A DNA stretch of 64,000 nucleotides from Colimorpha sp045576855 (GTDB taxonomy: Bacteria; Bacteroidota; Bacteroidia; Bacteroidales; P3), in assembly GCA_045576855.1 (NCBI GenBank), contig JAZNHG010000052.1, forward strand, positions 62,001 to 126,000, written 5' to 3'. The notes below the pieces were generated by a model that saw only the letters and a list, made by a program, of their open reading frames with translations, searched no databases and was not told the DNA's origin. Positions 1 to 8,462 of this stretch are shown here, one piece after another; positions within the stretch are counted from its first letter, which is position 1, and each line of letters begins with the position of its first letter. The position numbers and the translations under genes were made by a program.

Positions 1-54
1 TCGCACCAGCTCGCGGAAGGCCCGCTCGTCTTCGTTATGTCCATTAACAGTCAT
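1..54 (-). CDS. N-terminal fragment of a possible ECF sigma factor (partial)
   Basis: An ATG at position 54 on the minus strand opens a frame that runs off the left edge of the window after 18 codons (MTVNGHNEDERAFRELVR). The DERAFRELVR stretch resembles the start of region 2 in ECF sigma factors, where an acidic residue followed by AFRELV is common. Only 18 residues are visible, so the assignment is an inference. The gene begins 78 bp beyond the end of the transglutaminase-like gene and on the same strand, so it may be its downstream neighbour. Confidence 0.35.
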   Translation of the reverse strand, partial: MTVNGHNEDERAFRELVR

Positions 55-130
55 GTCGGTGTGCCTTTTCGTTCTGATGGATTAGGCGCACCGACATGAC
101 GGAATGCAACAGGTGGGGTGAAAATATTCT

Positions 131-2803
131 CTACCGGCGGGTGGCTTTGAGCACCTGCTCCACCACGCCGATCTTGTAGCCCGTGCTGTGGTAGAGTATG
201 TGGCCGTCCTTGTCGATGAAGGCCACCAGCGGGTACTCCACATTGGAGAGCCCGGCCGCCTCGCAGATGCGCTGCTCCAGTTCTCCTTTTTGATAGGCAA
301 AGTCGGTATTGACCAGATTCCACTCGGCCATACCGATATTGACGGGGCCCACCATGAGGGTCATACCGCCCCACAGCTTCATCTCCTTCTGCAGCTGGCG
401 CAACTCTACGATGAGGTGCTTCGAGGGCTCGCTGTATTCGCCCAGGTTAACGTAGAGCATACCCTCCTTGCCGGCATAGTCCCACAGCTCGATGCCGTCG
501 AAGAGCTCCAGATGAGTGTCCAGGGTTAAGTGTTCAGTGTTCAGTTTATCCTCCAGAGGCAGGATGACAATCTCCTTGGTCACCTTCTCGCCCGCCTTGA
601 CCTCGAAGAACTCCAGCCTTGAACGCACAGCCCCGTCGGGGTAGCGGTTGCCCGTGCTGAGGCAATAGATGCCTGGCTCCAAGTCGAGAGCATCCGTTCT
701 CCGCTCTCCACTCTCCACTCTCCACTCCATCCTCGGGTCGTTCTCGAAGTCGAAGGTGCGCAAGTCGCCGTTCTCCAGCTTGGCCAAGGTGAAGTGGGGC
801 CAATAGACGGGCTTGGCGGGTTCTTGGCCACGGTAGGTCAGGGTTAATTTTGAATTCTGAATTTTGAATTCTGAATTGTTTGCGGAAGCATCTTCAAAAT
901 TCACAATTCTAAATTCACCATTGTTTTCGCCGGCGGCGAAAACCGTGTTGGTGGCATTGTCCAGATAGGCGGGCACCCCGGCGGCACGGCAGGCGGCCAC
1001 GAAGAAGATGTCGCGGCTGTGGCGGTCGGCGCGGCGCAGCTTGTACACACCCACGGGCGAGATGGGGCAGTTGTAGTAGTTGCTGCTGTCGTCAATGGCG
1101 ATGCTGTCCAGCGTCCATTGTCGTATCTCCTCGGCCGTCATGCCCTTGAAGCAGGCGAGTTCCTTGCGGTAGGGGCGCACCATCTCGTTGCTGATGCGGG
1201 CGGGGAGGATGCCTTTATAGTAGGTGGTTACGGCGGTTACGGGACAATCTTGTTCATCTATCCAGTCCCAGTCGTAAGTAGTGTAGTGGACTTCCAACAC
1301 CTCGGAGGTAATGTCGCGCAGGTCTTTGTCGGAGAAGGTCGAGAGATAGTCGTAAACAGGGCCGAATTGCTCTTCGTGCAAGCCGTGCTTGCTTATGAAG
1401 GTGAGGATGGCCTCGTGGTTGCCTTCCGACTTGTGTACCAGTTCCCATAGCATTTCCTTCTGTGCTTTGTTCAGATATTGGATACCGTCCATCCGTTGGA
1501 AGCCGTCCTTTGTGGGGAAGGTGGCGGTGTAGGCGTTGCGCAGCGAGTCCTCGTAGGCCAGGCGGCGGGCGTTGGCGGCAGTCTCCTCGTCGGTGGCCAC
1601 CACTTTGGGTTCACCGGCCACAGGGGGTACCATCTCGAGCTGGTACGCAGGCTGCCAGCCTGCGGATGACTCCGAGGTGACCGCAGGCTGCCACCCTGCG
1701 TACCAGTCATGCAGCGTCAGCGTGCTGTCCTGGCGCACGTCTATCTTCTCGAAGGCGTAGCGGTCGCCGTCGGTGGCCCAGATCAGCAGGTCTCCCAGGC
1801 CGGTGGTCAGACTTGCCTTGCCCTCGGCGTCGGTGGTCTGGGTGCTGAGGGTATAGTATTCAGCGTAGTTGTAGAGCTTGAACTTCACCTGCGCGCCCTC
1901 CAGCGGCTTGCCCTCCCCGTCCTGCACGGTGACGGTGACGCGGCGCGTGGGGGCATAATGCGACAGCAGGTTAAGCTCGGAATACAGGCTGGTGCGCTTC
2001 ACCACCTCCTCGTCGCCTTTGTACTTGCCGAAAGCCTTCGAGTGCACCATCATGCAGCGGGTGCTGGGCACGGAGAACCAGCCCATATTCAGCCGCGGGT
2101 CGGGCTCGCAGGCGCCGAGGAACTTCCACTCGCCGTCCACATAGACCTCTACCCATGCATGATTGTCGTCGCAATGGGCCCAGCGGGGCGTATAGCACTG
2201 GCGGGCAGGGATGCCCACGGCGCGCAGGGCGGTGACGGCGAAGGTGCTCTCCTCGCCGCAGCGGCCCAGGCTGGTGCGCATGGTGGCCAGGGGCGCACTG
2301 GTACGGCTGTCGCTGGCGCGGTAGACCACATGCTCGTGGCACCAGTGGTTCACCTCCAGCGCCGCCTCCTCTATGGTCATGCCCTGCACACGCTCCTTCA
2401 GTTCGCGGAAGAAGACCATGCGGGCTGTGTCGAGGTTCTCGTTGTTGACGCGGTAGACCAGCACGAAGTGGCGGAAGACATCTTCGGGCACATCCTTGCC
2501 CCACGGCATCTCCTCGCGGGCGCGGAAAGCACAGCGTACCTGGTCAAGATAGAACTGCGGCTCGTAGTCGGCCAGGTCGCTCAACGGCATGTAGGCATAG
2601 AGGAACTCCATAGCCTCACGCTCGGCACGGCTGAGGGTGTCAAGCCTTAACTGAGAATTGAGAATTGAGAATTGAGACACCCTTGTTTCGAAATCCTCAT
2701 GAACCATGCTCCGGTAGTCGCGGTCGGTGATAAAATGAGGGTCGCGCCGGCAGCCGACAAGGGCCAGCAGCACGACCGCCGCGAGGACAATGCGTCGTTT
2801 CAT
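131..2803 (-). CDS. Transglutaminase-like lipoprotein with repeat-coded insertions
   Basis: 890 residues from the ATG at 2803. This start is preferred to upstream in-frame codons because it gives a lipoprotein signal ending in ALVGC (Cys18). A transglutaminase/papain-like core is visible: RCGEES with Cys182, DDNHAW with His215 and CEPDP with Asp235, in the order expected for the Cys-His-Asp triad. A carboxypeptidase-regulatory-like beta domain follows (about 290-370), and the long C-terminal part is unassigned. Probably anchored to a periplasmic or outer membrane; substrate unknown. The coding sequence carries four 7-nt repeat arrays (residues near 43-52, 641-655, 692-701, 752-760) and a 67-bp palindrome (residues near 366-388), all kept in frame. 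It follows the small outer-membrane gene by 22 bp, so the two are probably cotranscribed. Confidence 0.8.
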   Translation of the reverse strand: MKRRIVLAAVVLLALVGCRRDPHFITDRDYRSMVHEDFETRVSQFSILNSQLRLDTLSRAEREAMEFLYAYMPLSDLADYEPQFYLDQVRCAFRAREEMPWGKDVPEDVFRHFVLVYRVNNENLDTARMVFFRELKERVQGMTIEEAALEVNHWCHEHVVYRASDSRTSAPLATMRTSLGRCGEESTFAVTALRAVGIPARQCYTPRWAHCDDNHAWVEVYVDGEWKFLGACEPDPRLNMGWFSVPSTRCMMVHSKAFGKYKGDEEVVKRTSLYSELNLLSHYAPTRRVTVTVQDGEGKPLEGAQVKFKLYNYAEYYTLSTQTTDAEGKASLTTGLGDLLIWATDGDRYAFEKIDVRQDSTLTLHDWYAGWQPAVTSESSAGWQPAYQLEMVPPVAGEPKVVATDEETAANARRLAYEDSLRNAYTATFPTKDGFQRMDGIQYLNKAQKEMLWELVHKSEGNHEAILTFISKHGLHEEQFGPVYDYLSTFSDKDLRDITSEVLEVHYTTYDWDWIDEQDCPVTAVTTYYKGILPARISNEMVRPYRKELACFKGMTAEEIRQWTLDSIAIDDSSNYYNCPISPVGVYKLRRADRHSRDIFFVAACRAAGVPAYLDNATNTVFAAGENNGEFRIVNFEDASANNSEFKIQNSKLTLTYRGQEPAKPVYWPHFTLAKLENGDLRTFDFENDPRMEWRVESGERRTDALDLEPGIYCLSTGNRYPDGAVRSRLEFFEVKAGEKVTKEIVILPLEDKLNTEHLTLDTHLELFDGIELWDYAGKEGMLYVNLGEYSEPSKHLIVELRQLQKEMKLWGGMTLMVGPVNIGMAEWNLVNTDFAYQKGELEQRICEAAGLSNVEYPLVAFIDKDGHILYHSTGYKIGVVEQVLKATRR
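530..543. repeat. Heptamer array, 2 units (gtgttca / tgaacac)
   Basis: Two exact copies of gtgttca inside the transglutaminase-like gene. On the coding strand they read tgaacac and encode part of KLNTEHL. The same unit forms the 21-copy array at 28381. Two copies alone would mean little, but the unit identity ties it to the family. Confidence 0.6.
698..725. repeat. Heptamer array, 4 units (tctccac)
   Basis: Four 7-nt units (tctccgc, then tctccac three times) inside the transglutaminase-like gene. On the coding strand they encode WRVESGERR. The same unit is found inside birA at 59918. Confidence 0.75.
850..877. repeat. Heptamer array, 4 units (ttgaatt / ctgaatt)
   Basis: Two alternating units, ttgaatt and ctgaatt, each twice, inside the transglutaminase-like gene; they encode NSEFKIQNSKL. 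A weaker related patch, aattcac-aattcta-aattcac, lies at about 898-918. Confidence 0.75.
1640..1706. repeat. 67-bp palindromic element inside a gene
   Basis: Two 26-bp arms (1640-1665 and 1681-1706) are inverted copies of each other with two mismatches, separated by a 15-nt loop. The element lies in frame in the transglutaminase-like gene and codes for two copies of AGWQPA flanking VTSESS. The arrangement (palindrome, in frame, adding about 22 residues) is like the Rickettsia palindromic elements found in coding sequences. Confidence 0.85.
2652..2679. repeat. Heptamer array, 4 units (tgagaat)
   Basis: Three exact tgagaat units followed by tgagaca, near the 5' end of the transglutaminase-like gene. 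Read on the coding strand (tctcaat phase) they encode SQFSILNSQL just after the signal peptide. Confidence 0.8.
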
Positions 2804-2825
2804 ACTATTGTTTGCGGTTTGGAAA

Positions 2826-3401
2826 CTATTCTTCGTCGCCAGCCAGCGACTCCAGATTGAGGCTGACGCCGCCATAGATGGCGCGTGCCGAGTAGACGCC
2901 GTAGATGTCCACATACTTCACCGGGCGCACCGACAGGCCGATGCCGTAGTTGAAGTGATGCTTGCGCGAACCGGGGAAGACATTGTAGTCGTGGTAGACC
3001 GAAGCCGTGTTCTCGTCCACATCCACGTTCACCGTCGTGGCATCGGTGTCGCCATAGTTGGTCTGGCAGTAGCCCAGCACCGGCATCACGCGCAGCCACG
3101 GCAGCACGGGAATCTTATAGCTGAGGTTGATGGTGAAGGAGGCCGAGTCGCGGTAGAGGGTGTTGGTCACGTGGTTGTCGTACCGGTGCGCCGGCACGAC
3201 GTCGATAAAGTCGACCTGCACACCCCACGCCTGGAAACTGAAGCCGAAGCCAGCCTCGGCATACTCGGTGCCATAGGCACCCACGCCGCCCTGGAATCCG
3301 ATACTGTAGTTGTGGCGATTGTTGCCGAAGTCGAACCATTGTGCATTGGCACTCATTGTGAAAGCCGCGATGGCGGCCAGCAGTAGCATTGACTTTTTCA
3401 T
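2826..3401 (-). CDS. Small outer-membrane beta-barrel-like protein
   Basis: 191 residues from the ATG at 3401, chosen because it starts a clear signal peptide (MKKSMLLLAAIAAFTMSANA, cut before QWF). An upstream in-frame ATG would only add ten polar residues. The mature part has alternating aromatic/polar segments (NYSIGFQGGVGAYG, FGFSFQAWGVQVDFIDV, INLSYKIPVLPWLRVMPVLGYCQ) typical of an eight-stranded outer-membrane barrel. No specific family is recognised. It precedes the transglutaminase-like lipoprotein by 22 bp and starts 37 bp after the end of cutC, so the three genes may be transcribed together. Confidence 0.65.
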   Translation of the reverse strand: MKKSMLLLAAIAAFTMSANAQWFDFGNNRHNYSIGFQGGVGAYGTEYAEAGFGFSFQAWGVQVDFIDVVPAHRYDNHVTNTLYRDSASFTINLSYKIPVLPWLRVMPVLGYCQTNYGDTDATTVNVDVDENTASVYHDYNVFPGSRKHHFNYGIGLSVRPVKYVDIYGVYSARAIYGGVSLNLESLAGDEE

Positions 3402-3438
3402 CTTGTTATCAGGTTTTATCAGTTGTTTCAAATAGTAA

Positions 3439-4125
3439 TCATCCTATTTCACCCACCGCCCGCAGCAGCATGCGCACCTGCGCGGCGTCGGTCTGCACGG
3501 TGCCGTCGGGCAGTGTGGTCTTGCACGAGCCGTGCACCTCACCCACCCCGGACTGCGCTATCAGCGCCGAGGCGGTCGACGCGGTCACCCCGCTGCCGGC
3601 CAGTATCGTGACCGGAGTGCGGGCCTCGACCAGCCGACGCAGCACCGCAGTCCCCTCGAGCGCCGTAGGTGCCTGACCGCTGGTGAGCAGCCGGTGGCAA
3701 CCCGCAGCCGCCACAGCCCGCAGCGCCTCCAGCGGCTCCTGGCGCGCCTCGTCGAAGGCGCGGTGGAACGTCACCTCCATGCCCTCGGCCCTGCGCACCG
3801 CCAGCCGCGTCAGCTCCACGTCGACGCGCCCCGCGCGGTCCAGGAAACCCACCACCACGGCGGCAGCGCCCAGGCGGCGGCAACGGTCGATGCTGTCCAT
3901 CACCTCCGCCACCTCGGCATCCGAATAGCAGAAGTCGCCCGGACGCGGGCGCAGCAGCACATGGGTGCGCAGACCCAGCGTACGCGCGCAATACTCTATT
4001 TCGTCATCGCTGGGCGTGAGGCCGCCGCAAGCCAGGTCGCGACACAGCTCCACACGCCGCGCGCCACCCGCCAAGGCCGCCTCGGCCGAGCGCCGCGACG
4101 GAGTGCATATCTCCACTTGAATCAT
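3439..4125 (-). CDS. cutC: CutC family copper homeostasis protein
   Basis: 228 residues, close to the usual 230-250 of the family. The start MIQVEICTPS matches the family's EICxxS opening strand. Other conserved parts are ARRVELCRDLACGGLTPS, HVLLRPRPGDFCYS (the R-P-R-x-G-x-F-x-Y signature), VTFHRAFDE and LTSGQA. CutC is a cytoplasmic TIM-barrel protein associated with copper homeostasis, though its biochemical role is disputed. A TATTTTTGC promoter box ends only 3 nt before the ATG, so the mRNA is probably leaderless. An upstream extension would read through this promoter and is rejected. Confidence 0.92.
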   Translation of the reverse strand: MIQVEICTPSRRSAEAALAGGARRVELCRDLACGGLTPSDDEIEYCARTLGLRTHVLLRPRPGDFCYSDAEVAEVMDSIDRCRRLGAAAVVVGFLDRAGRVDVELTRLAVRRAEGMEVTFHRAFDEARQEPLEALRAVAAAGCHRLLTSGQAPTALEGTAVLRRLVEARTPVTILAGSGVTASTASALIAQSGVGEVHGSCKTTLPDGTVQTDAAQVRMLLRAVGEIG

Positions 4126-4128
4126 GCT

Positions 4129-4137
4129 GCAAAAATA
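4129..4137 (-). promoter_or_regulatory. Promoter -7 box for cutC, leaderless type
   Basis: TATTTTTGC on the minus strand, 3 nt before the cutC ATG, matches the Bacteroidota TAnnTTTG(C) consensus. Initiation about 6-7 nt downstream of the box would fall at or next to the ATG. Confidence 0.7.
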
Positions 4138-4246
4138 CGAAAAAAAACATACACCGCCGGAAAATCTTTCTCCCGCCGCCCCGACTTCAGCCCGTTGCGA
4201 CAAGGGGGAAATTACAACAGACTGAAACACAACACCTTGTACGCAG

Positions 4247-4376
4247 CCTGTTGTGAGGCGAAAAAATGCCCTTGTAACCCACTGAAAGCCAGGCGCTCAA
4301 CCTATCATCGACTTACCAACGACTTACCAACGACTTACCAACGACTTACCAACATCTACCGCAGTAGATATTGATA
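4247..4376. repeat. Dispersed ~130-bp element, copy 1, with four 11-bp units
   Basis: A head (starting cctgttgtgaggcg, with ttgtaacccactgaa) is followed by caacctatcatc, four exact gacttaccaac units, and a small stem ATCTAC-cgca-GTAGAT. The same arrangement, strongly similar along its whole length, occurs at 28540. It fills most of the 369-bp space between cutC and the end of pepD; nothing else is seen there apart from the cutC promoter. Confidence 0.88.
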
Positions 4377-4494
4377 TGTCTTTCAGCCGTCTAACATAGT
4401 GCTTTCGCGGCAGGGACACGGGTGCTGCATCCGGCCAAAAGAGCGGCGGGCACCCCGGATGCCGGGACGCCCGCCGCAGGGGTGTGGGTGATGG

Positions 4495-6000
4495 TCATTT
4501 CAGCCGGCGCAGGATTTCGAGGGTCTGGTTCCAGAACATCTCGACGGTCTTGATTTCTATGCGCTCGTCCGGGCTGTGCACACCGCGCAGCGTGGGGCCG
4601 TAGCTTATCATGTCCATCTTGGGGTATTTCTCGCCGATGAGGCCGCATTCCAGTCCGGCATGGATGGCGCGGACCACGGGCTCGCGGCCGTACATCTTCT
4701 TGTAGACGTCGACGCCCACCTTCAGCACGCGGCTGTCGGGGTTGGGCGTCCAGCCGGGATAGCCGTCGCTGTGGCTCACGCGGGCGCCGACGAGGCGGAA
4801 GGTGGCCTCTATCTTCTGGGCGGCGGCCAGCTTGGCGCTCTCCACACTGCTGCGCTGGCTGGTGGTGACGTGCAGCGTGCCGTCCTTCATCTTGACGCTG
4901 GCTAGGTTGGTGGAGGTCTCGACGAAGTTCTCTATCTCGCGGCTCATGGCCAGCACACCGTGGGCGCAGGCGTAGAGCACGTTGACCAGGCGGGTCTGCG
5001 TGTCGACGTCTATCACCTGGCGGGGTGCGTCGACCTCGGCCAGGGCTATCTTCAGGTCGGGCTCGGTGGAGCGGAATTCGAACTGCAGCGCCTTGCCCAT
5101 ACGGGTCACCATCGTCTTGAAAGCGCGCACATCGGCCTCGGGCACGGTGAGCACCGCCTCGGCCTCGCGGGCGATGGCGTTGCGCAGGTTGCCGCCGTCG
5201 ATGGAGGCCATACGGGCGGAATACTGGTAGGTGGCGGCCCAGAGCATGCGGTTCAGCAGCTTGATGGCGCAGCCGCGACCGCGATTGATGTCGTCGCCGC
5301 TGTGGCCACCCTTGAGACCGGACACCCGCAGGCGGAAGGCGCGGTGGCCGCGCGGAGCGGTGACCATCTTGTAGTCCAGCTCCACCGTGGTGTCTATACC
5401 GCCGGCGCACCCGATGCAGTATTCACCCTCGTCCTCGTCGTCGAAGTTGAGGAGTATCTCGCTCTTGAGCCAGCTGCGGCTGAGGCCCGCGGCGCCGGTG
5501 AGGCCGGTCTCCTCGTCTACGGTAATCAGCGCCTCGAGGGCGGGATGCTGCAGCGTGTCGTCCTCCAGTATGGCCAGTATGGTAGCCACGCCGATGCCGT
5601 CGTCAGCGCCCAGCGTGGTGCCGTCGGCCGTGAGCCATTCGCCGTCGAGCACGGGCTGGATGGCGTCGGCCATGAAGTCGAACTTCTTGTCGCTGTTCTT
5701 CTCGCATACCATGTCCATGTGGGCCTGCAGGCAGACGCCGGCGGAGCGCTCGTAGCCCTTGCTGGCGGGCTTGCGGATGAGCACATTGCCCAAGCGGTCG
5801 CTCTTGGTCTCGAGTCCGTGGGCACGACCCCACTCCACCAGGTAGGCCGAGATGCGCTCCTCGTGCTTCGACGGGCGCGGTATCTGCATAATCTCACCGA
5901 AATAGTGCCACACACGGGCAGGCTTGGCCGCGCCCTTCATGATTTTCTCCAGGGCGTTCGGTTCCTCTTTGCTGCTGACAGCTTTCTTTGTATCTTTCAT
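4495..6000 (-). CDS. pepD: Aminoacyl-histidine dipeptidase (M20 family, PepD)
   Basis: 501 residues, compared with about 485 in Escherichia coli PepD. It is a cytosolic zinc peptidase that cleaves Xaa-His and other dipeptides. Visible motifs: QAHMDMVCEK (first zinc ligand His plus Asp), GADDGIG (bridging Asp), DEETGLTGA (catalytic Glu and ligand), NFDDEDEGEYCIGCAGG, and GGHSGDDINRGRG in the lid domain. The C-terminal IHAGLECGLIGEKYP is also typical. A TATCTTTGC box lies 30 nt upstream of the ATG in a short divergent intergenic region shared with lepA. The stretch before residue 25 is lysine-rich and less conserved. Confidence 0.93.
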   Translation of the reverse strand: MKDTKKAVSSKEEPNALEKIMKGAAKPARVWHYFGEIMQIPRPSKHEERISAYLVEWGRAHGLETKSDRLGNVLIRKPASKGYERSAGVCLQAHMDMVCEKNSDKKFDFMADAIQPVLDGEWLTADGTTLGADDGIGVATILAILEDDTLQHPALEALITVDEETGLTGAAGLSRSWLKSEILLNFDDEDEGEYCIGCAGGIDTTVELDYKMVTAPRGHRAFRLRVSGLKGGHSGDDINRGRGCAIKLLNRMLWAATYQYSARMASIDGGNLRNAIAREAEAVLTVPEADVRAFKTMVTRMGKALQFEFRSTEPDLKIALAEVDAPRQVIDVDTQTRLVNVLYACAHGVLAMSREIENFVETSTNLASVKMKDGTLHVTTSQRSSVESAKLAAAQKIEATFRLVGARVSHSDGYPGWTPNPDSRVLKVGVDVYKKMYGREPVVRAIHAGLECGLIGEKYPKMDMISYGPTLRGVHSPDERIEIKTVEMFWNQTLEILRRLK

Positions 6001-6030
6001 TGTAGGCTGATTTTATTAGATTTTCCGGCT

Positions 6031-6039
6031 GCAAAGATA
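6031..6039 (-). promoter_or_regulatory. pepD promoter -7 box
   Basis: TATCTTTGC on the minus strand, 30 nt upstream of the pepD ATG, giving a 5' leader of roughly 24 nt. Confidence 0.65.
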
Positions 6040-6126
6040 CACATTCTTTTCCATCCGGCAAAATTCTTTTCGCGGAAGGGCGCCCGCAGGGTGCGATTTT
6101 TTCGGCTCCATATCGGAAAAACTTTG

Positions 6127-6135
6127 TATCTTTGC
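6127..6135 (+). promoter_or_regulatory. lepA promoter -7 box, leaderless type
   Basis: TATCTTTGC ends 4 nt before the lepA ATG. With a start site about 6-7 nt downstream, transcription would begin at or beside the start codon. Confidence 0.7.
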
Positions 6136-6139
6136 ACCG

Positions 6140-7915
6140 ATGAAAAATATTCGCAATTTCTGCATAATAGCACATATCGACCACGGTAAAAGCACGTTAG
6201 CCGACCGCATGCTGGAGGTGACCCACACGGTCACAGCCCGCGAAATGCAGGACCAGGTGCTGGACGACATGGACCTGGAGAAGGAACGTGGCATCACCAT
6301 CAAGAGCCACGCCATACAGATGAACTACCGCGACTATGTGCTGAACCTGATCGACACACCGGGCCACGTGGACTTCAGCTACGAGGTGAGCCGCGCCATA
6401 GCCGCCTGCGAAGGCGCACTGCTCGTGGTGGACGCCACCCAGGGCATCCAGGCTCAGACCATATCCAACCTCTATCTGGCGCTGGAAAACAACCTGGAGA
6501 TAATACCGGTGATGAACAAGATAGACCTGGACAGCGCCATGCCCGACGAGGTGGCCGACGAGATAGTGGACCTCCTGGGCTGCTCGCACGACGACATACT
6601 GCGCTGCTCGGCCAAGACCGGCATGGGTGTGCCCGAAGTGCTGGACGCCATTGTGGAGCGCATACCCGCCCCCGAGGGCGACCCCGCGGCTCCGCTCCAG
6701 GCACTGGTGTTCGACTCTGTGTTCAACCCTTTCCGCGGCATCATCAGCTACTTCCGCATCATGAACGGCACACTGAAGACCGGCGACCACGTGAAGTTCT
6801 TCTCCACCGGCCGCGAATACGACGCCGACGAGGTGGGTGTGCTGCGGCTGAACATGGAACCCCGCAAGGAACTGAGCGCCGGCAATGTGGGCTACATCAT
6901 CAGCGGCATCAAGACCAGCAAGGAGGTGCGTGTGGGCGACACTATCACCCACGTGTCTGCCCCCTGTGAAAAGCCTATCGAGGGCTTCGAAGCCGTCAAG
7001 CCTATGGTCTTCGCCGGCGTCTATCCGGTGGACACCGACGACTACGAAGAGCTGCGCGCCAGCCTGGAGAAGCTCCAGCTCAACGACGCCTCGCTCACCT
7101 TCGAGCCCGAAAGCTCGCTGGCCCTGGGCTTTGGATTCCGCTGCGGATTCCTCGGTCTGCTGCACATGGAGATTGTGCAGGAGCGCCTCACCCGCGAATT
7201 CAACATGGACGTCATCACCACAGTGCCCAACGTGCAGTACAAAGTGAAGCTCACCAACGGCGAAGAGAAGGACGTCTACAACCCCTCCGGCATGCCGGAG
7301 CCGAACAATATAGCCGAGGTCTACGAGCCGTACATCCATGCACAGATTATCACCAAGGCCGACTTCATCGGGCCCGTCATCAAGCTCTGCATGGACAAGC
7401 GCGGTCAGCTGAAGAACCAAAACTACCTCACCACCGACCGCATCGAGATAACTTTCGACCTGCCACTCGGCGAGGTAGTCTTCGACTTCTACGACAAGCT
7501 GAAGAGCATCTCGAAGGGCTACGCCTCGTTCGACTATTACATCAACGGCTACCAGCCGTCGAAGCTGGTGAAACTGGAGATACTTCTCAACGGCGACCCC
7601 GTCGACGCACTCTCCACACTGACCTATGTGGACAATGCCTACCCCATCGGACGCAAGATGTGCGAGAAGCTGAAGGACCTCATTCCGCGCCAACAGTTCG
7701 ACGTAGCCATCCAGGCCGCCATCGGGAGCAAGATTATCGCCCGCGAGACGGTGCGCCAAGTGCGCAAGGACGTGACGGCCAAGTGCTACGGTGGCGACAT
7801 CACGCGCAAGCGCAAACTGCTCGAGAAACAGAAGGAGGGCAAGAAGCGCATGCGCCAGGTGGGCAACGTGGAGGTACCGCAGAGCGCCTTCCTGGCCGTA
7901 TTGAAACTGGATTAA
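6140..7915 (+). CDS. lepA: Elongation factor 4 (LepA), ribosome back-translocase GTPase
   Basis: 591 residues, the normal length for EF4. The GTPase domain has G1 AHIDHGKST, G2/G3 region IDTPGHVDFSYEVSR, and G4 NKIDL. Domain II follows (FNPFRGIISYFRIMNG), then the EF-G-like domains and the LepA-specific C-terminal domain (YVDNAYPIGRKMCEKLKDLIPRQQ... ending AVLKLD). EF4 binds the ribosome and promotes back-translocation or helps late assembly. It is divergent from pepD. A lipoprotein gene starts 25 bp downstream and may be cotranscribed. Confidence 0.98.
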   Translation: MKNIRNFCIIAHIDHGKSTLADRMLEVTHTVTAREMQDQVLDDMDLEKERGITIKSHAIQMNYRDYVLNLIDTPGHVDFSYEVSRAIAACEGALLVVDATQGIQAQTISNLYLALENNLEIIPVMNKIDLDSAMPDEVADEIVDLLGCSHDDILRCSAKTGMGVPEVLDAIVERIPAPEGDPAAPLQALVFDSVFNPFRGIISYFRIMNGTLKTGDHVKFFSTGREYDADEVGVLRLNMEPRKELSAGNVGYIISGIKTSKEVRVGDTITHVSAPCEKPIEGFEAVKPMVFAGVYPVDTDDYEELRASLEKLQLNDASLTFEPESSLALGFGFRCGFLGLLHMEIVQERLTREFNMDVITTVPNVQYKVKLTNGEEKDVYNPSGMPEPNNIAEVYEPYIHAQIITKADFIGPVIKLCMDKRGQLKNQNYLTTDRIEITFDLPLGEVVFDFYDKLKSISKGYASFDYYINGYQPSKLVKLEILLNGDPVDALSTLTYVDNAYPIGRKMCEKLKDLIPRQQFDVAIQAAIGSKIIARETVRQVRKDVTAKCYGGDITRKRKLLEKQKEGKKRMRQVGNVEVPQSAFLAVLKLD

Positions 7916-7940
7916 CAAACATCAATTAATAAACAGCATT

Positions 7941-8462
7941 ATGAAAAACATCTTCAAGTACATGGCCACTGTAGCCATCAGCATCATCGGATTGAGCCTG
8001 ACGGCCTGCGAGAAAGAGCCCGAGCCCACACCGGCAAACGACGTCAACTACGAGGAGTCGAGCACCTACGCTATCTACTACCAAGGTAGCGCCCTGACCG
8101 CAGGCGAGACCATCACCGTCAGTCCCACCCTGGAGCAGCGCAATAACGACGACGTCGAGGCGGACATTTTCATGTACAACAAGACCGACAATACGCTCAA
8201 CACCTGCTTCAAAGTGGAACTCGTCGACGGCCCTGCCACGATGGGTGAAGCTCCCATCTGCTACGGCGTATGCCAGTCCAAGCCCCTACCCTACACCCAC
8301 GAGGCCATTTCTCTGGCCCCCGGTATGGACCAGATTCCCATCCAGATACACGTCTACATGGGCTTGCACGAGGGCGCCACTAGCGGCACCTACCGCGTCA
8401 CCGTCGGCGAAGGCACCCAACTGGCCAACCCACAGGTCTGCAATATCAAATTCACCTGGTAA
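7941..8462 (+). CDS. Hypothetical lipoprotein
   Basis: 173 residues. The N-terminus is a lipoprotein signal with lipobox LTAC (Cys at about 23), followed by a negatively charged linker EKEPEPTP. The rest looks like a single beta-sandwich domain (AGETITVSPTLEQRNNDDVEADIFMYN, TSGTYRVTVGEG, ending in NIKFTW). No family is recognised with confidence. It follows lepA by 25 bp. Its last 11 bp overlap the end of the convergent flippase gene. Confidence 0.7.
   Translation: MKNIFKYMATVAISIIGLSLTACEKEPEPTPANDVNYEESSTYAIYYQGSALTAGETITVSPTLEQRNNDDVEADIFMYNKTDNTLNTCFKVELVDGPATMGEAPICYGVCQSKPLPYTHEAISLAPGMDQIPIQIHVYMGLHEGATSGTYRVTVGEGTQLANPQVCNIKFTW

Noticed and set aside
6197..7918. A 573-codon minus-strand open frame opposite lepA
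   Set aside because: lepA is unmistakable on the plus strand; the antisense frame results from codon bias.
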